A DNA stretch of 64,000 bases from contig JBAJFG010000019.1 of the NCBI GenBank assembly GCA_037903475.1, forward strand, positions 2,041,501-2,105,500. The letters are read 5' to 3'. Of the stretch, positions 56,150 to 64,000 are shown in pieces. Each line of letters begins with the position of its first letter. The first letter of the stretch is position 1. The stretch is from Ancylostoma caninum (lineage: Eukaryota > Nematoda > Chromadorea > Rhabditida > Ancylostomatidae). The notes beneath the pieces are model-generated. The model worked only from the letters and a program-made list of their open reading frames with translations. It was not told the origin of the DNA and made no database searches. The translations under genes and the position numbers were made by a program.

Positions 56150-57180
56150 CGAGAGCCATGATGGCGTCCAACGCTGTGATTTCAGGGCGCTCAAAAGTGA
56201 TTCATGTGCGTGGGGACGGGTTCAACTGTGTGGTAAGGGCGCGCCGGCGTCGAAAAGTATGGAAACCTAGCACTGGGTCCAACGCTGTGATAATGGTGCG
56301 CCGGGGCTCAAAAGTGGAGAGACGGGTCCAAGTGTGTGGTAAATGTGCATACATATACGTACGCCTGGAGACGGCCCAACTGTATGCCGGCGTCGAACAT
56401 TAAGGGGCTTTCATACATTTGCCGCGGCGGCGCCGCCGCCGCCGCGGCAAAAGTGGGTGCGCGGCAAAAGTTGCCGCTGAGCGGCATGCCACGCTTTCAC
56501 ACAAACGTCGCCCAGCGACAAAATACCCCCTCGACCATTCCTTGCCGCTTGCCGCTGGGCGACGTCGCCGGGCGGCGCCGCGGCAAAAAAGTAAACAAGC
56601 TCTTGTCGCGGCGACGTCGCCGGCCTATGCTTAACCATGGGCGACTGCCGCCGCGGCAAATGTATGAAAGCCACTTTATAGAAACATCTAGCAACGGGTC
56701 TAACGCTGTGATAAGGGTGTGCCGGCACCCAAAAGCGGCTCATACGCCTGGAGACATGTCCGATGGTGTGATAAGGGAGTGCCGGCTTCAGAAACTGGGT
56801 AACCGCCTTGAAATGTGTCCCACGTTTGATAAGGGTGTTACGGCATCGAAAAATGGGGAAACTAGAGGCGGGTCCCACTTTGTGATTTCAGTGCGCGGGC
56901 GTCCAAAAATGGAGGAACATAAAGGGGCGGGTTCATTTCTGCCTGACGGGTGCACTGCCAGTCGTTTCGGCTACCCCTCCGACCTATATCACTTAGGTAG
57001 AGATTAGTTCCTTCCACGTCCCTTTTTCCTATCCATCCCATTTGTATCTGAGTCACCTACTCCCCCTCTTCGGTTTATATACATCGGTGCACCCAAACAC
57101 TTGCAATGCAACAACGCCCAGCTGAAAGTAGATCATTTCAAGAGAGCATTTGCAGTGAATCGGCTGCACCTAATTATTAA
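56150..57180 (+). mobile_element. Old, degraded CTGG-family Helitron (3' end lost)
   Basis: Diverged, inverted units of the 59-bp family (GGTCCAACGCTGTGATAAGGG, GCGCCGGCGTC, GGAAAC) are followed by a relic of the non-repeat half (TTTATATACATCGGTG..., ATCATTTCAAGA..., about 57075-57170). Orientation is as in copy B. Much more diverged than the other copies, so probably the oldest. Confidence 0.65.
56406..56672. mobile_element. GC-rich MITE with 26-bp perfect TIRs
   Basis: GGCTTTCATACATTTGCCGC+GGCGGC at 56406-56431 and its exact inverse at 56647-56672. The 267-bp element is made of GCCGC/GCGGC words and sits inside the old Helitron minisatellite. Target duplication not clear. Confidence 0.85.
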
Positions 57181-57509
57181 TAACCGCTAGGTCCTAGCAA
57201 AAGCACATTATATCGCCGATCTGGGAGTAGGCTACCAATGAGGAGATCTTGGCCTTTTCTGTAGAGCGATGGACCTATGTGAATGGATGGATTCCGCAAG
57301 GTTTGCTAAACCCATTACCAAAAAACTAGTTCTCGAGATCAGAATGGCGTTGAGCTCGGGGGCAGAGCTAAGGGGCGGGGCCAGGGCACCGTCTGAATGT
57401 TACACTCCCGAAAGCGCACTTTCTGCCGGGAATTCGTAGTTCTCGTGAGAGTTCCTCATCCATCCCCTATCAGAATAGAAACTGCCCTCCATGTTTAACG
57501 TGCAAAGGA
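57181..57509. other. No gene recognised
   Basis: Nothing assignable; lies between two old Helitron fragments in opposite orientation. Confidence 0.4.
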
Positions 57510-58100
57510 ATACATGAATATAATGGAATAACTTATTGCCCAACGATTTTCCCAGTAGAAACGGAAATTTAGCAACGCACTGCTTTCTCCTGCTGCCTTA
57601 CCTCTACGCAAGTGGTTCTGTATAGAGCAGTAATTTCCCGTCCTAGTGCACGCTTAATTCTAGCCTAACTGACATAGCTAGCCGTGTGCAACCGATTTAC
57701 CGGGGAATGATGACAGAGAATGATTGCCATTTCTTGCATGTTACTGGCGGTTATTGGCGACAAAGGGACAAGGATTAGATTGAGTGGTTAGGCACAAATG
57801 AGAGGAATGAACATAGAAGGGGTTGTGGGGCTAAACAAAAGATAAAAATGCATATTATTCATCTACTGCTTCATATTCATCCGGGTGCCATCGTTAGAGA
57901 GTAACCACTATTGGAATGCGATGTCGCTCTTACATGATGAAGAACATGTCGTGAAGTGTTTCATCGCCAACTGGTGCAGACTCGCTCCTGCAGCAATAGT
58001 GCACTCGAATCTCCCACTTTGAGACGCCGGCGCACTCTTAACAAACCGTTGGACCCGTCCGCAGGCGTTTCCACACGATCGGAGGCGCACCCCTGCCGCG
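57510..58100 (-). mobile_element. Old relative of Helitron H (internal fragment)
   Basis: 57530-57905 tracks 15800-16190 of Helitron H (shared ACTGCTTTCTC, GAGCAGTAA, CCGATTTACC, ATGATGACAGA and TTCTTGCATGTTA blocks). It is followed by one or two 59-bp units at 58010-58080 in the same orientation. Ends not found. Confidence 0.6.
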
Positions 58101-58714
58101 GCAGCTCAGGCAATGGAACGGGCGGACCGCTGCGTTGCAAAATAGCCGTTGCGGGCTGATCGCGGTACCAAAAAAAGATTTTGCGGGCTGACCGCGATAC
58201 CATCCAATTCGAAACTGCCTGACCGCGCATCAGAATTTGTCCGACCGCGGACGGTCCACGGTCAGCCAATGAAGTTGTGCTCGTTCCGCAAGGTTTGGCG
58301 GACCGCGGGCAGAATTGAACCGGGGATTTCGAAACAACATCAGGTACTGGAGTGGACGTTCGTGCGATGTTGCCAGGACGAAGAAAGCGACATCCACATA
58401 TAATTGGAGTCAGAAAATATGGAGGTGAGTTTATGTTGCCATATAACTTCCACCGTAGGAGTATTATAAATGTGAAGAGGTGTTAAATTTGGCGGTTCAC
58501 TCCACAGTTAGAAGATTTAGCTTGAAGATTTATATTCGTTCCAGCGGGTAAAGTTATTGCTATTACTTCTCTTCTTTAGAATTGCTCGAAAAACGGAAAA
58601 TAAGGTACAGAAAGCATCTATTAGGGAACAACTGCATAAGCTGCAAAAGTCGATGGACTTACTCAGAAGGGTACAGGACCTACTAAATCTGTCCACCTTC
58701 TTTTCTGCATCGTA
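58101..58714. other. No gene; short GGGCTGACCGCG-type repeats
   Basis: 58148-58310 repeats GCGGGCTGAYCGCG and GACCGCGG words at irregular spacing. 58380-58700 shows no feature. Confidence 0.45.
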
Positions 58715-58786
58715 TGCAGAGTATGCGAGCGAAGCGAGCATCAGTAGATTTCTGGAAGTCCGGCGTTAGCCGGACGGCCAGACTGG
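58715..58786 (+). mobile_element. Helitron, CTGG family, copy G (3' end)
   Basis: The conserved 3' terminus (GCGAGCGAAGCGAGCATCAG, hairpin GTCCGGCGTTAGCCGGAC, GGCCAGACTGG) ends at 58786 and is followed by T. The upstream part does not match other copies and no 5' end was recognised. Could be a truncated copy or a longer, different member. Confidence 0.75.
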
Positions 58787-59024
58787 TTACATAATACCTC
58801 CGCAGCAATCGCGCGAGTGCATGAGACAGCGAATTCGTTAAATCTTTCATGGAGGCTCCATGTACAGCGAACTCCAAACGGAGGTAGTCAAGAGTCGGGA
58901 CCGCGGCGCAGCTCTCTTGGGTAGAGACATGGGTGCTCAACATGCAGAGCGCCTGCGTCTCTGCCCAAGAGAGCCGCGCCGCGGTTCCGACTCTTGTCTG
59001 TGTCCGTTTGGAGTTTCTTGTAAA

Positions 59025-59298
59025 CTCAGAACCCCAAAAACAAGTTTCTGATCGCATCCGAAACTTGCTTTTCCAAAAGCTTGTCGACAAGTTGTTTTCA
59101 CACTTCCTTGCCGACAAGTTGTTCGCCCAAAAAGCTTGTCGACAACTTGTTTTCAACAACGAAGCAGTGAAAACAAGTTGTCGACAAGCTTTTCGGGCGA
59201 ACAACTTGTCGGCAAGGAAGTGTGAAAACAACTTGTCGACAAGCTTTTGGAAAAGCAAGTTTCGGATGCGATCAGAAACTTGTTTTTGGGGTTCTGAG
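59025..59298. mobile_element. Palindromic CTCAG MITE, copy 2
   Basis: 274-bp near-perfect palindrome: arms of about 129 bases around a 16-base loop (CAACAACGAAGCAGTG). Termini CTCAGAACCCCAAAAAC and inverse. Each arm has two GTCGAC-containing words (AAAGCTTGTCGACAA). Confidence 0.92.
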
Positions 59299-59675
59299 AA
59301 TGTGTCAGACTTACATTCTTCACTATGCGATCGATTTCTGCTTCATCGATGTTGGTGTCGCTTTCCAGCAAAGCCTGAAATAGAATTTTACTTTGGACTT
59401 GCAGTTGAGTGTAAGAAAGCAGTTGGGTCTCTCCATGCATTTTTGGAGGTGCTACGAGAGAAAGAAGCCGCCAGCGACAGAAATCTCGCTCATTTATACA
59501 ACATTCGATGCTGTATAAATTCGGGAGTGTTGTCAATACAAAGCCAAAGGCAATGCAATTACTAAGCTTCCAGAGTGATAATCCGGTGCGGCAAAGATAT
59601 TTGTATGTGATCAAAAACTACTCAGACCGCAATTCTCTGCGACTCGCAGAGAGAGAGCTCGCAAAATGTATCCTG
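59299..59675. other. No gene recognised
   Basis: Open stretches on both strands continue out of the palindromic MITE and have no domain. Confidence 0.4.
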
Positions 59676-59947
59676 CTCAGGCAATAACACAGGGCTATCC
59701 GACGGCGATTACCCGGTGACCCGACGCGTTATCCTCGGGTCGCTCTGAAATGGCCGTCGGGTCGCACTGTAAAGGCTGTCGGCTCACCCGCACTTCACTT
59801 GGCAGTTAAAATCAAAATCAACCCTACCTGCGCTTAGCTGCTCGTGGCAGCTTGGAGACAAGCAGATTTCAACTTAGAATGTCCGGAAAGGAAAATGCAA
59901 ACCTTTCGACCCCCAATCAGTGCTTTATCGCAGCCCTTCCAACCTTT

Positions 59948-60026
59948 AGGATCCGAACCTGTCCTTCGCACCGAATTCTGTCTTGGAAATCCGCTTTCTT
60001 ATCCACTCGGCCACTCGTGTCGACAC
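59948..60026 (-). pseudogene. tRNA-like sequence, probably SINE-derived
   Basis: The minus strand reads AGTGGCCGAGTGGATAAG (box A, Leu/Ser tRNA-like) and GGTTCGGATCC (box B, 10 of 11 match). The acceptor stem does not pair convincingly and there is extra sequence between the boxes. A tRNA-derived SINE relic is more likely than a functional tRNA. Confidence 0.45.
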
Positions 60027-60685
60027 ACCATGCCGTTTTGACTTCAATGCTGTTCTTGTCATCACTCCTATGGGACACGTCGAGGATGTGGAGGTCCACC
60101 TTGCGAGAAAAGCGGATCCGTTTTAAGAATTAGGGTGCGACGGGTTCACCGCTATCCATTGTGAACGCGGGGCCCTCCACATTAAGAAATTCTGCGCAAC
60201 TGATCCATATCGTAGGCATTCTGAATTTTTTGCTCATTGCTTCTTCTTCTTAGCCAAATGTATGTTTATGAGATATCAGTGGCCCGGATTTGCTCACCAT
60301 CCCACACCTTAAGATCAATCAAAAATGAGAACGGCGACGAAAGTGAAACGTACGGATGTGCAGACAATCAGAAGACCAAAAAGAGCAAGTTGCTGTACAG
60401 AGAGCGGTTCCGAACCACTGAACACTCCTACGAGATCAATTCCATTCTTTCTTGATTTCTTTTAGGATTTCACAAATCCATGTCATAGCATAATCCGTGT
60501 TCAAATGCAATGAGCAACCAGTGATTTTGTTAGTCGGGGACTCATTCAAAAAAACTTGACTGGTCTCCCAGTAACCACGCTTTGGAAACATGCAGAAGAA
60601 TAGCATCTAGCTAGCATGAAAATCTCTTCTCTAATGCAATTTGGGGATGCTTTCTTCACATGCCTTGAATTCCGCAAGCTTTTCC

Positions 60686-60822
60686 TTCGGGTCGCCCGAT
60701 AATTTTCAGTATTCCCTCGGCCCACCCGGTGGGTTCCTATCATGCCCTCGGCTCAGCCGGTATTTCATCCAATGCCCTCGGGTCGCCCGATGCTCCACTT
60801 AATTTCCTCGGGTCACCCGGTA
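60686..60822. repeat. 30-bp minisatellite, about 4.5 units
   Basis: Units start CGGGTCGCCCG, CGGCCCACCCG, CGGCTCAGCCG, CGGGTCGCCCG, CGGGTCACCCG at 30-31 base spacing and end TGCCCT or TTTCCT. Confidence 0.75.
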
Positions 60823-60908
60823 ACAGGCCACGCCCACAAATTTGGTAGCTCGGGTGGTCCGATCGGGCCAATTTGGCCGTCGGGTCGCACGGTGTTGTTG
60901 CCTGAGTG

Positions 60909-61182
60909 CTCAGAACCCCAAAAACAAGTTTCTGATCGCATCTGAAACTTGCTTCCTCAAAAGCTTGTCGACAAGTTGCTTTCACAGTTCCTTGCCGACA
61001 AGTTGTTCGCTCGAAAAGCTTGTCGACAACTTGTTTTTACTGCTTCGTTGTTGAAAACAAGTTGTCGACAAGCTTTTCGGGCGAACAACTTGTCGGCAAG
61101 GAAGTGTGAAAACAACTTGTCAACAAGCTTTTGGAAAAGCAAGTTTCGGATGCGATCAGAAACTTGTTTTTGGGGTTCTGAG
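60909..61182. mobile_element. Palindromic CTCAG MITE, copy 3
   Basis: 274 bp, over 95 percent identical to copy 2. Its 16-base loop is close to the reverse complement of the loop in copy 2, so it inserted in the opposite orientation. It starts 2 bases after the end of the 59676-60906 element. Confidence 0.92.
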
Positions 61183-61890
61183 TGAGAATTCTCAGCCGCC
61201 CTCCGCAAACATAAGGGATTGGCGGCGCGAGCTCGTTTCATCAGCTCTTCCATCAAAACGCGTCTTTTGTGACGTCTTTTGTTTTTTTCGCAATGTTGCA
61301 GGGTCAACATAGAGCACATTGGCAACAACCAGCAATCCTCATATGTTTTTTATATATCCAAGTACCTACCTTCAGCTCGTCATCGAACTTTTTTTCCAGA
61401 TCTACTGTTGCCCTGGATTTCACTACGGTCAGCCAGCTGATTGAAAAAATCATGAAAATGAACTGAAACGCCTCATATATCGAAGGAAAGATTTGTCAAA
61501 ACGTCAACCAGACCTTCCCATGCATGCCGTCCAAATGAAAATACCAAATCCAATGAAAGCTGTTTCGTATTATCTCAAATTCGCGTATGCCCCACTCAGA
61601 CAGTCAGTGCGTGTCAAAGACGTTCAGTGTGCGATCGGAGTAGTTTGTCTTTGCATTTTGTAGTACTTTGTAGGCGCGACAAACAAGCGTGCCATCGGCG
61701 TGAGTAGTGGTATTAGCGCACGGCTTGCGCTCAGAAACCATTGCGAAACAATGCGTGAACTTCCGTAGGGAAAAACACTGAAAGCGCCATTTCGCAATTA
61801 AACTGACTGACTCTGTGCATATCTCCCACTGTATCGGTGCGATCGTTTGTACCATCGCTTGGGTTTTAAGGTTCCAAAGCAACAACACTG
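61183..61890. other. No gene recognised
   Basis: No domain, tandem repeat or clear element. Minus-strand open stretches continue into the TTAA-flanked foldback. Confidence 0.4.
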
Positions 61891-61894
61891 TTAA

Positions 61895-62340
61895 AGCCAG
61901 CAAGTGCTGAAATCCTCGACTCGAAGCTGAGGTGCGGGTGGTGAAATACAGACTCAGCACATCATAAATGTGAAACGAATAGAGACAATGATGACTTACC
62001 TGCAGGGGAACTGGAACTGTCGTCGCGAACACACCTGACTGAGTTCGCGCCGCTACGAGTTCTCCTCGGCGATAAAGCCATTGCGGCACGTGGTTTGGAG
62101 CAGAGGTAGTATCTACGAAGTGTGTTCAATTCACAGGGTTTCGTGGCGGGACGCAAACCCGACATCGAAGTACTCGTCCGCGTGCGAAAACGGCCAGGCG
62201 TGTTCGCGACGACAGTTCCAGTTTTTCTGCAGATAAGCAATCATTGTCTGTGTTTGTTTCACTACATTTACGATGTGCTGAGTCTGCACTTCACCACGCG
62301 CACCTCATCTCGGAGCCGAGGACTTCGGCTCTTGCTGCCT
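61895..62340. mobile_element. TTAA-flanked long-TIR foldback, copy 2
   Basis: 446-bp relative of 8137-8851, with the central part shortened. Left flank TTAA (61891-61894), right flank TGAA (62341-62344). Shared blocks: GCTGAAAT, CGGGTGGTGAA, CACATCATAAATGTGAAACG, GGCCAGGCGTGTTCGCGACGA. No coding. Confidence 0.8.
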
Positions 62341-62418
62341 TGAAATGCGGTGCTGTGCGCTCTCGCTTCATGTTGATTTTCTCCAATTCTTCAATACTCG
62401 AGCACTTCCGAGCAATTA

Positions 62419-62688
62419 CAGTGGACGGCAAGAGCAGTGGCTCTTCCGCGGCCTCGAGAAGGAAGTAGCGCGACCGCGCGGTGCATGTCGGGATCGGTGT
62501 TGTCTGCAGCCGGAATGCTATTTCTAGACTCTTTTTTCCCGATCTGGTCGAAAATCCCTAAAATCGGGTAGAAAAGCTGCAATAAATAGCATAACAGCAG
62601 TAGAAAACATCGGTTACGGCGCGCGCGGCGCGGTTGTGCGACGTCCTTCGCGAGGCCGCGAATGGGCCAACGCCACTAATGTCCACTG
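62419..62688. mobile_element. TA-flanked MITE, family 1, copy 2
   Basis: 270 bp, CAGTGGACGGCAAG...TAATGTCCACTG, TA on both sides (62417-62418, 62689-62690). Internal CCGGAATGCTATTTCTAG and GCAGTAGAAAACATCG blocks match the reverse complement of the copy at 4829-5073. Confidence 0.85.
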
Positions 62689-62889
62689 TATACCATTTCG
62701 CTTTTAAAGTAGAACTGAACTGACTAGGTTCTCCTCCGCTGTATAATGTCGGGTTGTTGTGGGTACTGTTAGACATGCATTAGACTGTGGTATAGCAGCT
62801 GACGGGGTTTTCGTTCTAATTGTTGGAAAAGTACAAAGTTAGAATATGTAAATCCGGTAGACGAACGTCTTAGTGTAGGTGACAGGGGG

Positions 62890-62982
62890 TTTACTACGGG
62901 CCCTGGCATGCGATCATCGCCTGAAGCGTGGTGGTGAATGTTGGAGTTGAACTCACCGCCATGACAACTTACGACGGGTCCA
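62890..62982. repeat. Short relative of the CAGG foldback (14209-14671)
   Basis: TTTACTACGGGCCC joined directly to the inner arm (GATCATCGCCTGAAGCGTGG) and the terminal arm (GAACTCACCGCCATGACAACTTACGACGGGTCC). Looks like an internal-deletion form of about 93 bp. Confidence 0.65.
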
Positions 62983-64000
62983 GCTTTCACTCCCACCCCT
63001 TAACATCTTCTAAGTGCAATCAACTCGGTCATCCTTTAATTCACCGCGAAACCAGGCAAGCGAGCAGGGAGCTACTCTCAGATGTGTCTGTTACCCAAGT
63101 TGGTTAGAATTAAGAGATAACATGGGCCCCATTTCGGATTTATATGTGAAATGACAGGAGTGCCTATTAGGTGTTAACATAAGTCCCTGCGCTTTTTTTC
63201 AGATGCACTTTTCTCCAACTATTTGTTATCTTTTGGGTACAGTTCATGGACGTTTCATACGCATCAGCCTTCGCCTACAGAACTTCATAAACATTTTTTT
63301 CTAGAAAAAGCTTTGCTTGAGTTTTAGGCCTGCATAGTGAAGCAGTGGGTCAATGAAAAACAGCGCTACCGACAGCTACCTATGCTGCCAATCAGTTGAA
63401 GCTCGAATGGCCATCAAAACTGGCCAAGCGACTTGTGTTCAGTATGGAGGAGACATTGCTCGTAATGACCAATCATCAACGACCTTCAATGCTCAAAGAA
63501 GACATATTTAGTCCCAATGACACTATCCACTTCGACGGAGAAAATCCTTTCACGAAGACCTGGAAATTGCTCCGAAGGGATCATGTGGTATAAATGGACG
63601 TCCTACTTCTCAAAGCTACTGAGTGAGTGAGATAATTATGCTAAAACGGCCAAATCGCGAGGGTACAGGGGTATCAAAAAGTTTCCGGCCTGGACCACTT
63701 GCAGATTAGCTACTGCAGTGAAATTTTAAAGGAAATAAATGTGCATCCCTCGAAGGACAAAACACTCTTCATGTTGTCATTTTTTTTAGACTTGCCCAAT
63801 TTTATAAGAATTTTTATCACCCGAACATAAACACCGAACGTAGACTCTTTTTCGTTATTTGTTTTGTACCGCTGAAGCGCCGTTCCAGATTTTCTCAGGG
63901 ATTCTAGTAGCTAGTCCTTAGATCATGTCTATGAACTGGCTTAATTAGGGAAATCCATTAGCATTGTAATAAAGCACTTCAATTTTATTTAAAAGGATGC
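62983..64000. other. No gene recognised
   Basis: A 65-codon plus-strand frame at 63396-63593 has no motif. The rest is AT-rich with T runs. No repeats obvious. Confidence 0.4.

Larger units (their letters stand above)
59676..60906. mobile_element. TIR element with subterminal CGGGTCGCCC repeats
   Basis: CTCAGGCAATAACAC (59676-59690) and its inverse with one mismatch (60892-60906) bound 1231 bp. Just inside each end are tandem CGGGTCRC-type repeats: 22-bp units at about 59736-59790 and 30-bp units at 60686-60822. No transposase motif seen. Paired subterminal repeats are usual for non-autonomous DNA transposons. Confidence 0.55.

Overview
The window is a repeat-dense piece of a eukaryotic nuclear genome, most likely a clade V (strongylid, hookworm-like) parasitic nematode. 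That guess rests on the mix of elements: an RTE-clade retrotransposon of the kind common in strongylids, cecropia-type and other mariners, a Tc1-like element with TA-flanked CAGT termini, nematode-style foldback MITEs and many non-autonomous Helitrons. There are no operons, ribosome binding sites or bacterial-style coding density. I could not identify any complete host gene; only a few weak host exon candidates lie around 32.4-36.1 kb.

Layout. 1-6.3 kb holds foldback repeats, a tRNA-like SINE remnant and two TIR elements. 6.3-13.7 kb is a decayed Ty3/Gypsy element (gag, RT, integrase) broken by a TTAA-flanked foldback and by a roughly 4.2 kb stretch that contains a Helitron-like element with a 60-bp minisatellite. 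13.9-18.3 kb is a canonical Penelope-like element (PLE, C-terminal GIY-YIG) on the minus strand, split by a CAGG-ended foldback and a 2.0 kb Helitron. 18.4-24.5 kb is foldbacks and unassigned sequence. 24.6-28.9 kb is a second Ty3/Gypsy pol with a 1.27 kb dead mariner inside it. 28.95-31.08 kb is a pair of Helitrons in inverted orientation, each carrying a (CA/TG)n tract. 33.9-37.4 kb holds a Tc1-like element and a second dead mariner. 38.4-39.45 kb is the empty copy of a 1.03 kb duplicated segment. 39.6-44.2 kb is a second, AT-rich PLE whose GIY-YIG domain lies N-terminal to the RT (permuted order), itself interrupted by a GC-rich MITE and a Helitron. 44.3-45.5 kb is two near-identical hAT-type MITEs flanking a 590-bp palindrome. 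45.5-48.7 kb is stacked Helitrons with large minisatellites. 50.15-55.6 kb is the occupied copy of the 1.03 kb segment, carrying a Helitron that in turn carries an intact RTE retrotransposon. 56-62.7 kb holds old Helitron remnants, palindromic MITEs and further copies of the TA- and TTAA-flanked MITEs.

The unifying observation is a family of non-autonomous Helitrons (5' TC..., 3' hairpin then CTGG, inserted between A and T without target duplication) whose bodies carry tandem minisatellites of 50 or 59 bp. A second Helitron-like family ending in CTAG carries a 60-bp unit that aligns with them. Two insertions, in PLE coding sequence and in the duplicated segment, have precisely readable empty states. 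The only protein-coding gene that looks intact is the RTE endonuclease/reverse transcriptase at 51856-54699. Everything else that encodes recognisable protein is a decayed transposon.
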